In this document: positions 26,708 through 36,562 of the stretch, in pieces
How positions within the stretch are numbered: the first letter of the stretch is position 1
Layout of the letters: the number at the start of each line of letters is the position of its first letter
Assembly (NCBI RefSeq): GCF_045310695.1
Contig: NZ_JBJIAA010000001.1
Span: forward strand, 186,001 to 250,000
Length of the DNA: 64,000 nt
Origin: Clostridium_S neuense
Lineage (GTDB): Bacteria; Bacillota; Clostridia; Clostridiales; Clostridiaceae
Direction: 5' to 3'
Made by a program: the position numbers and the translations under genes
Notes under the pieces: generated by a model
Told to the model about the DNA's origin: nothing
Database searches by the model: none
What the model saw: only the letters and a program-made list of their open reading frames with translations

Positions 26708-27541
26708 CTACATTTTTGAAGCATATTCTTTTAAAATCGATGCTGTTGAATTAAGCTCTTGAATAGTTGCAGTAATCTCTTCAATTTCAGCAGTTTGACT
26801 ATCAAATATCTCATTTGAATCCGCAAATTTATTGCTTATTTCTCCAATTGAGTTTTGTATGTCATTTAAAATTTCGCTTATTTCTTTTACAGAATCACTA
26901 CTTGACTTAGATAACTTTCTTATCTCATTTGAAACAACACCAAATCCCTTTCCAAATTCCCCAGCTCTTGCTGATTCTATAGCAGCATTAAGTCCAAGTA
27001 AATTTGTTTGTTTGGCTATACTCTCAATAAACTTTAGTACATCATCAGTTTTTGTAGAATTCTCCTTTGTCTTTTGTACAAATTTTTGAATATTAGAATT
27101 TGTTTCATATAATTTTTGAAAACCAGAAGACATATCAGTTAAGCTTTTACTTATTTGATCAAGTGAACTTGATAATGTGGATGACATTTCTGAAACTTTC
27201 TTTTTCTTTTCTACACTCATCCCTATTACTATTGTTCCAGCTATCTCATCGTTTTCAAAAATAGGTATTCCAATTGTTTTTAACTCTACTCCAAACACTT
27301 CTTTGGGAACCATTACAGAAACTTGCTCTTTTCTCTTAAGGCATACATCCGCTGCACATCCTTTTAGAATCTTATCTCCAGTTTTAGCTGCCATCTTTAA
27401 ATTTTCACTATCTTTTACTAATAAAAATCTCTCTGTATTAGAAATTGTAAAAATCAATTCACTATCAATATAATACTTAAAATACGGTATCATATTATAG
27501 AAAGATTGCACAGTTTCATTGTCACTTATTTTATTAATCAA
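26708..27541 (-). CDS. Soluble chemoreceptor-like signalling protein (YfmS type)
   Basis: About 277 residues starting at TTG 27541, six bases after AGGGGAAGTG. The frame upstream of this is not conserved in character. The N-terminal 120 residues form a small sensor domain with a CAADVC pair of cysteines and a Cache/PAS-like strand pattern (GIPIFENDEIAGTIVIGM). The C-terminal part is a short MCP signalling hairpin with the tip AKQTNLLGLNAAIESARAGE. There is no membrane segment, so it acts in the cytoplasm, as B. subtilis YfmS does. The two cysteines could bind metal or a cofactor; this is inference. Confidence 0.82.
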   Translation of the reverse strand: MINKISDNETVQSFYNMIPYFKYYIDSELIFTISNTERFLLVKDSENLKMAAKTGDKILKGCAADVCLKRKEQVSVMVPKEVFGVELKTIGIPIFENDEIAGTIVIGMSVEKKKKVSEMSSTLSSSLDQISKSLTDMSSGFQKLYETNSNIQKFVQKTKENSTKTDDVLKFIESIAKQTNLLGLNAAIESARAGEFGKGFGVVSNEIRKLSKSSSDSVKEISEILNDIQNSIGEISNKFADSNEIFDSQTAEIEEITATIQELNSTASILKEYASKM

Positions 27542-27778
27542 TGTAAACACTTCCCCTAAAGTACATATTATTATAATTTTTCCGTTTATAATATATTTCG
27601 AATATATTACACTTTCCTTTAAATATGTTTTACACAAAGCCTCTATTTTTTATCTCACTTCAAAATTTATTTATCAAGTTATAAGCAATATTTATGACAT
27701 GATAAATAAACAATATTTCTCCCACAGAGAACATGGAAGTATAATAAACTTAAACAAAAAAGAAAGGAAGCCTTAAAT

Positions 27779-29209
27779 ATGGAAAACGATTGTAAAAAAA
27801 GCTTATTTTCTAATATGTACTTGAAACTTTTTATTGCATTTGCTGTTGGCGCTGTAATATGGTTTTTGCCTTGTCCATCTGGTGTTAAACCCTCCGCCTG
27901 GCATATGCTCGCAATTTTCATAGGAACAATAGTCGGCTGCATACTAAAGCCTTTACCCATAGGTGCTGTAGCTGTAATTGGATTAACACTATCAACATTT
28001 ACAAACACCACAAAAATAGATACTGCTCTTTCTGGTTTTAGTGAAAGTAGTATCTGGCTTATAGTTATCGCCTTCTTCATATCAAGAGGTTTTATAAAAA
28101 CTGGGCTTGGTTCAAGAATAGCCTATCAATTTGTAAAAGCCTTTGGCAAAAAAACTCTAGGTCTTTGCTATTCAATTATATTTTGTGATCTCGTAATAGC
28201 TCCTGCAACTCCAAGTAATACAGCAAGGGCTGGTGGAATAATATATCCTATAATAAAATCACTATCAGAAGCATTTGGTTCAAGGCCTGAAGACGGAACA
28301 GAAAGAAAAATAGGATCTTTTCTCATATTTTCTGAATTTCATGGAGATGCTATAACTGCTGCCATGTTTTTAACAGCAATGGCTGGAAATCCACTAGCAC
28401 AAACTCTTGCAAAAGGACTCAATGTTAACATCACCTGGTTTGGGTGGTTTTTAGCTGCTCTGGTTCCTGGAGTTGTATCGCTTATTCTTATACCTTTTAT
28501 AATATACAAGCTGTACCCACCAGAGGTTAAAGATACACCCAATGCACCAGAAATTGCAAAAACTGCCCTTTCAGAAATGGGTCCACTAAAAAAGCAAGAA
28601 AAATTTATGATTTTAGTATTTATTGTAATACTTATCTTATGGGTAACAGGAAGCTTTACTCACATAAATGCTACACTTACAGCTTTAATTGGTCTTTCTC
28701 TTTTACTTATTTTTAAAGTAATTGATTGGAACGATGTAAAAAGCGAAAAAGGCGCCTGGGATACTCTTGTATGGTTTTCTGTACTAGTTATGATGGCAAA
28801 TGAACTAAATAAACTCGGATTAATCAAATGGTTTAGTAGCTTAGTTGCAAATGGTGTTCATGGTTTCAGTTGGCCAATAATATTATTTATTTTACTCCTA
28901 GCTTATTTTTATATACATTATATATTTGCAAGTGCAACAGCCCATGTAAGTGCAATGTACTCTGCATTTCTAGGAGTTGCTATAGCTGGAGGTGTTCCTC
29001 CTATGCTTGCTGCTTTAACTTTAGGCTTCTTCGGGAACTTATTTTCTTCCACCACACATTATAGCAATGGACCTGCACCTCTTCTTTTTGGTTCAGGTTA
29101 TGTAAATCAAAATAAATGGTGGAGTTTAAACTTTATTCTTGGTATAGTATACTTTGTAATATGGCTTGGTTTAGGCTCCATATGGTGGAAAATTATTGGA
29201 TTATATTAA
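27779..29209 (+). CDS. DASS-family dicarboxylate (malate) transporter
   Basis: 476 residues, about 12-14 membrane segments. Both SNT-type substrate/sodium motifs of the DASS (CitT/YflS) family are present: PATPSNTARAGGI in the first half and SSTTHYSNGPAP in the second. It is followed 21 bp later by a malic/malolactic enzyme, which argues for malate (or 2-oxoglutarate/malate) as the substrate. ATG 27779 follows GGAAG. It begins a malate utilisation operon. Confidence 0.9.
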   Translation: MENDCKKSLFSNMYLKLFIAFAVGAVIWFLPCPSGVKPSAWHMLAIFIGTIVGCILKPLPIGAVAVIGLTLSTFTNTTKIDTALSGFSESSIWLIVIAFFISRGFIKTGLGSRIAYQFVKAFGKKTLGLCYSIIFCDLVIAPATPSNTARAGGIIYPIIKSLSEAFGSRPEDGTERKIGSFLIFSEFHGDAITAAMFLTAMAGNPLAQTLAKGLNVNITWFGWFLAALVPGVVSLILIPFIIYKLYPPEVKDTPNAPEIAKTALSEMGPLKKQEKFMILVFIVILILWVTGSFTHINATLTALIGLSLLLIFKVIDWNDVKSEKGAWDTLVWFSVLVMMANELNKLGLIKWFSSLVANGVHGFSWPIILFILLLAYFYIHYIFASATAHVSAMYSAFLGVAIAGGVPPMLAALTLGFFGNLFSSTTHYSNGPAPLLFGSGYVNQNKWWSLNFILGIVYFVIWLGLGSIWWKIIGLY

Positions 29210-29230
29210 AATTTAAAGGAGTGTTATTGA

Positions 29231-30868
29231 ATGATAAACTTAAAAGGACAAGATTTATTAAGAAATCCGTTTTTAAACAAAGGAACTGCTTTTACAGAAG
29301 AAGAAAGAGAAAGATATGGTCTTACAGGTCTTCTTCCAAGTACAGTAAGGACAATTGAAGAGCAGGAACAAGTTGTATATGAAAGAACAAAAGCCTTTGA
29401 AGACAATCTTGAAAAACACAATTATCTTATGAATTTATTTGATATAAATAGAACTCTTTTTTACTATGTAGTTGGAAAACATGTTACAGAATTTCTTCCA
29501 ATAATTTATACTCCAACCATAGGAGATGCAGTTATAAATTATTCTAAAAATTATGAAACTCCAAAGGATGCTGTATTTTTATCCATTGACCACCCTGAAA
29601 ACATAAAAAAATCCATTGAAGCAGGATTAAAAGATCTTGATGAAATTAAACTTATTGTTGTTACAGATGGTGAAGGCGTTCTTGGAATTGGAGACTGGGG
29701 AGTTCAAGGTGTTGACATTTCAATAGGAAAACTTGCAGTGTACACTGTTGCAGCAGGGGTTAATCCAAGAAATGTTCTTCCTGTAGTAATAGATGCTGGA
29801 ACAAACAATGAAAAACTTTTAAATGATCCATTATACCTTGGAAATAAACATAAAAGGGTCACAGGTGAAAAATATGATAACTTTATAGATGAATTCGTAA
29901 AAATATCCACAGAGCTTTTCCCTGAAGTTCTAATGCACTGGGAGGATTTCGGACGTGGAAATGCCAGCAGAATATTAGAAAAATACAGATCAAAGATTTG
30001 TACTTTCAATGATGATATTCAAGGTACAGGTGTAATGATGGTATCTGCTATGAACGCCATTGCAGAGGTTACAAAAATCCCTGTAAAAGACCACAAAATA
30101 TTAGTATTTGGCGGTGGTACTGCTGGAATTGGAATCTCAGATCAAATACTTCTTGAAAAAGTTAGAACTGGTAAAGCTGAAGAAGAAGCAATAAAAGATT
30201 TTTATATCATAGATAGATTCGGACTTGTTACCGAGGATATGAAAGACTTAACAGAAGGTCAAAAGAAATATGCTAGAAAAAAGGGTGAATTTGAAAAGCC
30301 ATTAACTGATATTGCTGACATCGTAGCAGCAGTAAAGCCTACAGTTCTTATTGGCTGCTCTGGTGTTCATGGTGCATTTTCAGAAGCCGCAGTAAGAAAA
30401 ATGGCTGAATTAAATGAAAGACCTGCTATTATGCCTATTTCAAATCCTACAAGACTTGCAGAAGCGACTGCAAAGGATCTTATAGAATGGACTGACGGAA
30501 AAGCCTTAGTAGTAACTGGAAGCCCTTCTGCCCCTGTTGAATATAAAGGTGTCACTTATAAAATAGGTCAAGCAAACAATGCTTTACTTTACCCTGGTCT
30601 TGGTCTTGGAATAATAGTTGCAAAAGCAAAAACAGTTTCAGATGCAATGCTTTCTGCTGCTGCACATGGAATTGCGACACTTCAAGATCTTTCAAAACCT
30701 GGTGCCTCAATACTTCCACCTGTTGCAAGACTTAAAGAAGCTTCAAAGTTAGTTGCAACAGCAGTTGTAGAAGCAGCTGTTAAAGATGGATTAAATAGAG
30801 CTGATATTAAGGACGCTAAGAAAGCTGTTGAAAAAGAAATCTGGGAAGCTAAATATACTGCGAAGTAA
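29231..30868 (+). CDS. NAD-dependent malic enzyme / malolactic-type enzyme
   Basis: 545 residues of the large malic enzyme family. Visible landmarks: NPFLNKGTAF and LTGLLP at the N-terminus, the catalytic Tyr in PIIYTPTIGDA, the Lys region in GVDISIGKLAVYT, metal ligands in HWEDFGRGNA and FNDDIQGTG, and the NAD site FGGGTAGIGI. The N-terminus and total length are closer to malolactic enzymes of lactic acid bacteria than to E. coli SfcA, so malate to pyruvate or to lactate are both possible. Its last residues Ala-Lys-stop lie inside a family-A palindrome. Confidence 0.93.
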   Translation: MINLKGQDLLRNPFLNKGTAFTEEERERYGLTGLLPSTVRTIEEQEQVVYERTKAFEDNLEKHNYLMNLFDINRTLFYYVVGKHVTEFLPIIYTPTIGDAVINYSKNYETPKDAVFLSIDHPENIKKSIEAGLKDLDEIKLIVVTDGEGVLGIGDWGVQGVDISIGKLAVYTVAAGVNPRNVLPVVIDAGTNNEKLLNDPLYLGNKHKRVTGEKYDNFIDEFVKISTELFPEVLMHWEDFGRGNASRILEKYRSKICTFNDDIQGTGVMMVSAMNAIAEVTKIPVKDHKILVFGGGTAGIGISDQILLEKVRTGKAEEEAIKDFYIIDRFGLVTEDMKDLTEGQKKYARKKGEFEKPLTDIADIVAAVKPTVLIGCSGVHGAFSEAAVRKMAELNERPAIMPISNPTRLAEATAKDLIEWTDGKALVVTGSPSAPVEYKGVTYKIGQANNALLYPGLGLGIIVAKAKTVSDAMLSAAAHGIATLQDLSKPGASILPPVARLKEASKLVATAVVEAAVKDGLNRADIKDAKKAVEKEIWEAKYTAK

Positions 30869-31035
30869 CACTGCTTCGTCACATACACATAAGCGGGGTT
30901 TGGGCGTAAGCCCAAGCCCCGTGTATGTTTACTCGCTATCGCTCAAACAAATTGAAATATCTAAGCATTTTACAATTTTTGAGCCAAGATTTATTAGAAT
31001 TTTTTTAAATCGTTGCTTCAGCATTGTTACTTCAC
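30860..31035. repeat. Family-A palindrome 2, variant with GC-rich hairpin
   Basis: Ends GCGAAGTAAC (30860) and GTTACTTCAC (31035). The right half matches other copies (TTGAAATATCTAAGCATTTTA, then ATTTATTAGAATTTTTTT). The left half is replaced by a hairpin CGGGGTTTGGGCG/AAGCCCAAGCCCCG. Both ends carry stop codons: that of the malic enzyme on the + strand and that of a decayed ORF on the - strand. Confidence 0.8.
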
Positions 31036-31221
31036 AACTTCCATTTTATCAGTATACATTCCATATATAATCCTTCCTCCTATTGAAAATTCTAAATCAA
31101 GCTTTTCAAGAATTCTCTCTTGTTTATTAAATAAATATTCCCCTCTTTATTCCAGTAATTTTTTCATATCATAAATGCTAAGCAATACTTGATTACAGTC
31201 TCCAAATTTTAATGGCAACAT
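31027..31221 (-). pseudogene. Degenerate ORF of unknown origin
   Basis: On the - strand the frame from ATG 31221 reads 24 codons (MLPLKFGDCNQVLL...), stops, and continues in the same frame for 39 more codons to a stop at 31027 (ERILEKLDLEFSIGGRIIYG... MEVVK). The last codons GTG AAG TAA belong to the family-A repeat. No family is recognised. It may be one broken gene or a decayed fragment. The rest of the gap to 31369 shows nothing further. Confidence 0.35.
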
Positions 31222-31369
31222 AAAATTAAATTTTTTTAACAAAATCATATCCTACAAACAGTATTGACCTTTCATTATTTTTATGCGACAATTTTTTCAT
31301 GTAAATATTAGTAAAAGCTAGATTAGAACCGGATTAATTTTCACCACAAAAATTTTAAAGGAGAAAATA

Positions 31370-34336
31370 ATGAATACATACATAAAAAATTTCAAGAAAA
31401 TTTTATGTTTTGCTGCAATTATGTTTATAATTCTCCCATTATGCAGCTGCAGTAAAAAAGCTGCTCATAAAAGCTTAACTGCAAATAATGGTATAATGAA
31501 TTTAAAAGATTGGAATTTTGACGTTGATGGAAGTATTAATCTTGATGGTAAATGGCAATTTTACTGGAATAAACTTTTATCACCACAAGATTTAAAAAAT
31601 GCTTCTATTAAAGCTACTGGTTATTATCCAGTGCCCATGTATTGGACTAAATATGAAGGACTAAATTTACCTGCAAAAGGTTTTGCAACTTATAGATTAA
31701 AAATAAAAACTAATGGCAAACTGGAAAGTTTAGGTATAAAGGCTCCCGAAATATATACAGAATTTAAGATCTGGATAAACGGCAAGCTTATTGATGAGCA
31801 TGGAAGTTTTACCGATGGAAAAGTTAAATTTCTTAATCCTAAAACCTATTCCTTTGCCAGTAATACAGATTCTATTGATATTGTAATTCAAATAAAAAAT
31901 TATTCTCATGGAAATGGTGGAATCGGACAAAGTTTTATACTAGGTAGCAGTGACCAAATATATAAGCAAAGATATTATGCAATAATAAAAGAAATGGTTC
32001 TAATAGGTATATGCTGCTTTGCGGGTCTCTATCATTTAATATTATTTTTATTTAGAAAAAAAGAAAAAAATCTCTTATTTTTTGGATTCTTCTGCTTAGC
32101 TATAGCCCTAAGGACAATTCTTACAGGCGAAACTGCTATTATGGAATTTTTCCCAAACTTACAATTTTCATTAACCTCAAGAATATCAACAATTTCTGTG
32201 ACTATTTGTATGTTAACCTTTATAACTTTTACTTATTATCAATTTAAAGAAGAGTCTCCAAAACTTTTAACGAAAATAGTTTTAATTTTAAACGTCACAT
32301 ATTCCGTAATTATAGTATTTTCCCCAACTTTCGTGTATTCATATATGTTTCAATACTACTTTTTTATAATACTTGCAAGTGCTATTTTAATTGTATATAT
32401 AGCATTTAAATGTGCTCTAAAGGGAAGCCTTACTGCAATTATATTCTCTATTGGTGTAAGTTTTCTAATCATTGCAGGTATAAATGATATGCTATATTAT
32501 CTTCAAATAATAGAAACTGGATATTATGTTGCTTTTGGTTTTGTATTATTTATATTAGCACAATCTATGCTGCTTTCAATAGGCTTTGCTAATGACTATA
32601 ACGTTATAAAAAATCTTTCTCAGAGATTGCAAATACTAGATAAATTAAAAGATGATTTTCTTGCAAATACCTCACATGAGCTTCGTACTCCACTAAATGG
32701 AATAATAGGTATAAGTGAATCATTAATCGATGGGGTAACTGGAACACTTCCATCTAAAACAATAGAAAACTTAAAGTTAGTTGTGTCAAGTGGTAAAAGA
32801 TTATCATCCTTAATTAACGATATATTGGATTATTCAAAATTAAAAAACAACGATATAATAATAAAAAACCAAGAGGTTGATTTCAAACAGCTTGTTTCCG
32901 TTGTAACTACAATAATAAAATCCACAAATTCAGCCAATAAACTTTTATTTATTGATGAAATACCAAATAATTTACCTTTGGTACAAGGTGATGAAGATAG
33001 GTTACAGCAAATTATGTACAATATTTTAGGCAATTCAGTAAAATTCACAAAAGAAGGATATATAAAAATAACTGCTGAAGAAAAAAGCGCCTTTATACAA
33101 ATATGCGTAGAAGACACAGGCATTGGAATACCTAATGATAAGCTTGAAGATATTTTTAAACCTTTTGAGCAAGTTGAAGAATCCTCGCAAAGAGAATTTG
33201 GAGGTACAGGGCTAGGGCTCTCAATTACAAAGAAAATGATTGAACTTCACGGCGGAAACATATGGATAGAATCAGAAGTAGGTAAAGGTTCAAAGTTTTA
33301 TTTTACATTAAAAAAAGCTTTAAATACTTCCAAAAATCATCCTCTTGATAGTAACCTATTTAATATCATGAATGCTTCTGAAAATGAATTAACTGCAATG
33401 AAAGGCAAGACTTCTCTTTCATCAGCTGATCTAGAAAATAACAGTTCTTTTAAACTTCTTGTAGTTGATGATGAAAAAATTAATTTGCAAGTTATCACTA
33501 ATATATTAACTATCCAAAATTATACTATAAATATAGCAACAAATGGACTAACAGCACTTGAGTTAATAAAAAATAATTCTTATGACTTAATACTTTTAGA
33601 TATAATGATGCCTAAAATGTCTGGATATGAAGTATGTAAGAGAATCAGAAAAAATAACACTATATATGAACTTCCAGTAATAATGTTGACAGCAAAAAAT
33701 CAACCAGAAGATATAACTGCAGCCTTTAACCTTGGGGCAAATGATTATATTATAAAACCTTTTGATAAAAATGAACTTCTTTCTAGAATAAAGACACAGT
33801 TAACTTTAAAAAATGCTGTCAAAACTGCTATCAATAATGCATATTTCGCTAATATAGATGGATTAACTGGTTTAAATAACAGAAGATGTTTATATGAACT
33901 TGCAGAAAAAGAATTTATTGCTTCTAAAACTAATGCTTCTTCTCTTTCAGTTGTAATGTTGGATATAGACTTTTTCAAACAATTTAATGATACCTATGGA
34001 CATGATATTGGAGACATAGTATTAAAAGATGTAGCTTCAGTTATAAAAAAATCACTTAAAGATTACTATATTGCTGGAAGATATGGTGGAGAAGAATTTA
34101 TAATTATACTTACAAATACTAAACTTGGGCAAGCTGTAATTTATGCTGAAAATCTAAGAATTGCAATTGAAAATATGAAAATTAATATAAAAAATCAAAA
34201 ATATATTAACTGTACAATAAGCCTTGGAGTAGCTTCCATCAATTCAAATTGCAAAAATATTGATGATCTAATTAAGTCAGCCGATATAATGCTTTATAAT
34301 GCAAAAGAAAGTGGTAGAAATATGGTGTGCAGCTAA
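31370..34336 (+). CDS. 7TM hybrid histidine kinase with receiver and GGDEF output
   Basis: 988 residues. It opens with a signal peptide ending in a lipobox-like LPLCSC. An extracellular jelly-roll domain of the 7TMR-DISMED2 kind (residues about 45-190) and seven membrane helices (about 200-410) follow. Then come HisKA (SHELRTPLNGIIG), HATPase (NILGNSVKFTKEG, DTGIGIP, GTGLGLSI), a receiver (LILLDIMMPKMSG, IIKPFDKNEL) and a GGDEF domain with an intact RYGGEEF active site. The RxxD product-inhibition site is not evident before it (KDYY instead). It links an extracellular cue to c-di-GMP synthesis. It sits between malic enzyme and a LysR regulator on one strand, so malate or related sugars are candidate cues. 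Confidence 0.9.
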   Translation: MNTYIKNFKKILCFAAIMFIILPLCSCSKKAAHKSLTANNGIMNLKDWNFDVDGSINLDGKWQFYWNKLLSPQDLKNASIKATGYYPVPMYWTKYEGLNLPAKGFATYRLKIKTNGKLESLGIKAPEIYTEFKIWINGKLIDEHGSFTDGKVKFLNPKTYSFASNTDSIDIVIQIKNYSHGNGGIGQSFILGSSDQIYKQRYYAIIKEMVLIGICCFAGLYHLILFLFRKKEKNLLFFGFFCLAIALRTILTGETAIMEFFPNLQFSLTSRISTISVTICMLTFITFTYYQFKEESPKLLTKIVLILNVTYSVIIVFSPTFVYSYMFQYYFFIILASAILIVYIAFKCALKGSLTAIIFSIGVSFLIIAGINDMLYYLQIIETGYYVAFGFVLFILAQSMLLSIGFANDYNVIKNLSQRLQILDKLKDDFLANTSHELRTPLNGIIGISESLIDGVTGTLPSKTIENLKLVVSSGKRLSSLINDILDYSKLKNNDIIIKNQEVDFKQLVSVVTTIIKSTNSANKLLFIDEIPNNLPLVQGDEDRLQQIMYNILGNSVKFTKEGYIKITAEEKSAFIQICVEDTGIGIPNDKLEDIFKPFEQVEESSQREFGGTGLGLSITKKMIELHGGNIWIESEVGKGSKFYFTLKKALNTSKNHPLDSNLFNIMNASENELTAMKGKTSLSSADLENNSSFKLLVVDDEKINLQVITNILTIQNYTINIATNGLTALELIKNNSYDLILLDIMMPKMSGYEVCKRIRKNNTIYELPVIMLTAKNQPEDITAAFNLGANDYIIKPFDKNELLSRIKTQLTLKNAVKTAINNAYFANIDGLTGLNNRRCLYELAEKEFIASKTNASSLSVVMLDIDFFKQFNDTYGHDIGDIVLKDVASVIKKSLKDYYIAGRYGGEEFIIILTNTKLGQAVIYAENLRIAIENMKINIKNQKYINCTISLGVASINSNCKNIDDLIKSADIMLYNAKESGRNMVCS

Positions 34337-34403
34337 ACATTTAAGCTCATTATAAATCAGCTATTTAATTTATTGCAAACTTAATATACAAGGAGTTGTA
34401 ACT

Positions 34404-35279
34404 ATGAACCTAAGGGATTTAGAATACTTTAATTGCCTGTGCAAGACAAAAAACTTCACAGAAACAGCAAAACTTCTATATGTTTCACAGCCATCTGTAA
34501 CCATGGCTTTACATAGACTTGAAAAGGAATTAAATACAAAACTTATTATAAGAGATCACTCATTAACTAAATTTTCACTAACTGAAGCTGGAAAAATTCT
34601 TGAAAAACATGCTGCAAATATATTAAGTGAACTAAATGAAACAAAATTTGAAATCTCTAAAGCAGCTGGACGCAAAATAAAATTAGGAGTTCCACCTATA
34701 ATAGGTGCTTACTTTTTTCCTCCCTTAATGGAGCTTTTAGTAAAAAGTGGAGTTGCTGAAAATATAGAACTTGTAGAAACAGGATCGGCTGCTATGAAAA
34801 AACTTGTATTATCCGACGAAGTTGATATGGCTCTCATAGGATCTCTTGCCCCTATAAAATCTAGAGAAATAAACGCTGCTATTTTAAAAACAGATGAGTT
34901 TATGGTTTGCATGAGTAAAAATCACATAATTCCTAAAAAAGAAAAACTTGATTTTAAAGATATAGAAAATGAAAAATTTATTGTTTTAGGAGATTCTTAT
35001 ATACATAACGAGGTTCTTAAAAATCTTTTTTTAAAAAACGGAACTCCCCCAAATAATTTTTATTCTACAGATGAAATACAAACAGCTAAATCTCTTATAA
35101 GTTCTGGTCTTGGAATAGGAATAATGATAAATATGGCTGTAAAAAACCTTGACAGCATAAAAAGAGTTCCACTAAAGGAATCAATACTTTTTTACATATC
35201 ACTTGTACTAAAGAAAAATCATTATATGACTTCAGATGAAACAAAAATCAAAAATATTCTTCTTCAAACCCATATTTAG
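34404..35279 (+). CDS. LysR-family transcriptional regulator (possible malate regulator)
   Basis: 291 residues. N-terminal winged helix (MNLRDLEYFNCLCKTKNFTE, QPSVTMALHRLEKEL) and a C-terminal periplasmic-binding-like effector domain. It has a clear ribosome-binding site (AAGGAG) before ATG 34404. In lactic acid bacteria the LysR protein MleR activates the malolactic locus; proximity to the transporter and malic enzyme here suggests a similar job, but the kinase gene lies between them, so this is inference. Confidence 0.87.
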   Translation: MNLRDLEYFNCLCKTKNFTETAKLLYVSQPSVTMALHRLEKELNTKLIIRDHSLTKFSLTEAGKILEKHAANILSELNETKFEISKAAGRKIKLGVPPIIGAYFFPPLMELLVKSGVAENIELVETGSAAMKKLVLSDEVDMALIGSLAPIKSREINAAILKTDEFMVCMSKNHIIPKKEKLDFKDIENEKFIVLGDSYIHNEVLKNLFLKNGTPPNNFYSTDEIQTAKSLISSGLGIGIMINMAVKNLDSIKRVPLKESILFYISLVLKKNHYMTSDETKIKNILLQTHI

Positions 35280-35282
35280 CTA

Positions 35283-35471
35283 TTAATTATGGGTTTTTAT
35301 TTTTAGTTGTTGTGAATATCCGTATATTTGATTCATTTCAGCCTCAAGTATATTTTCTAGAACATCTTTGACTAATCTTGGGATCAGTCCACTTTTACCC
35401 ATAACATCATTGATAATTTTAGATTTTTTTATTTCTGTTTTGTAATCAAAATCTTAATCAGTTAGTTTCAT
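35283..35471 (-). pseudogene. IS256-type (Mutator) transposase 5' remnant
   Basis: Reading the - strand from ATG 35471, five codons precede an in-frame stop. The frame then continues with residues typical of the N-terminus of IS256-family transposases (DVMGKSGLIPRLVKDVLENI, LEAEMNQIYGYS). It stops at 35283 with the rest of the gene missing. No terminal inverted repeats can be assigned. It lies four bases beyond the LysR stop codon, convergent to it. Confidence 0.7.
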
Positions 35472-35534
35472 GATAAATATTCCTTCTATATTTTATAGTA
35501 TATTATTATAAAACTACCAACCTATTATAAAAAA

Positions 35535-35574
35535 ACAGTAACTAGTTTTGTATTTACATAAAACTAGCTACTGT
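35535..35574 (-). terminator. Intrinsic terminator of the phosphoesterase gene
   Basis: ACAGTAACTAGTTTT pairs with AAAACTAGCTACTGT across a 10-nt loop with one mismatch. On the - strand it is followed by TTTTTTT. It lies about 35 bp beyond the stop at 35609. Confidence 0.85.
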
Positions 35575-35608
35575 CCCCCCTATTTTTAGGGATATTTTCT
35601 TACACTTA

Positions 35609-36487
35609 TCACACTTCATATTTTCTTGTACTATATAGCGTTATTACAGAAAGCTCAGGCCTATTAAAAAGTCTTATGCCAAAATTTCCTCTTCCAAGTC
35701 CCCTGTTCACATTCATAAAATTATCATACTCTTTGTATATTCCCTCGTAATACTTAGGAAAGAGCGTATATTCTGGAGAAAAAATACCTCCTAAAAGAGG
35801 CAGTTTTACCATTCCACCATGCACATGACCTGTAAGCGTAAGGTCTGCTCCCCATTTAGAGTATGTACTAAAAAAAACAGGATTATGAGTAAGCAATAAG
35901 TTATAAGCATTTTTATCACATTTTCCAATTAATTCTTCCATATCCTTAACACTAAAATTTATACTTCTAGAGGCCTTATTTCTAAAATCTCTATAATACT
36001 TTAAATCAGTATACATTCCATATAAATTTATACTTTGTTTTCCCATGCTTATACTAATGTTTTTATTATTTATTATGCTTACATTTTTTTCTTTTATTTC
36101 CTTAAGCATGTTGTTAAACTCATCTGGATTTCTTGCTATTACATTTTGTTCATGATTTCCAATCACATAATATATTTTGTATTTAACTGTAAGCTTATTG
36201 ACTATACTTATAAATGATGAATAATCAAAATCATTATTTACCATATCACCTGTAATTACTATAATATTAGGTTCAACTGCTTCAACCTTATTTATTAAGT
36301 CTATATTTTCTTTTCCAAAACTTTTGCTGTGAAGATCTGAAATTTGTAATATTTTAAATCCGTTAAATTCCTTTGGTATCTTAGATGAATGTATTTTATA
36401 ATTTAATACCTCTATTAAGTTATTATCTATATATACTTTAAAAATAGCCATGCATATAAAAATCACAAATACAAGTTTTATTATCAT
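35609..36487 (-). CDS. Membrane-anchored metallophosphoesterase (YkuE/YaeI type)
   Basis: 292 residues. An N-terminal hydrophobic segment (about 1-18) anchors a calcineurin-like phosphoesterase domain with the ordered metal motifs ISDLHSKSFG, TGDMVNNDFD, GNHEQN, THNPVFF and TGHVHGG. Relatives act on lipid or nucleotide phosphates at the membrane; the substrate here is unknown. Monocistronic, with its own terminator at 35535-35574. Confidence 0.88.
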   Translation of the reverse strand: MIIKLVFVIFICMAIFKVYIDNNLIEVLNYKIHSSKIPKEFNGFKILQISDLHSKSFGKENIDLINKVEAVEPNIIVITGDMVNNDFDYSSFISIVNKLTVKYKIYYVIGNHEQNVIARNPDEFNNMLKEIKEKNVSIINNKNISISMGKQSINLYGMYTDLKYYRDFRNKASRSINFSVKDMEELIGKCDKNAYNLLLTHNPVFFSTYSKWGADLTLTGHVHGGMVKLPLLGGIFSPEYTLFPKYYEGIYKEYDNFMNVNRGLGRGNFGIRLFNRPELSVITLYSTRKYEV

Positions 36488-36562
36488 TTTTCACCAAAAC
36501 TATCTTTCTAAATTTGATATATTAAAAGATAGTATATCATTTTTAAACTTTCAATACAAATA

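Noticed and set aside
31370..34336. Frame fusion artefact in the very long kinase
   Set aside because: Domains follow a known order for 7TMR-DISM hybrid kinases with GGDEF output, with no stop or shift between them.
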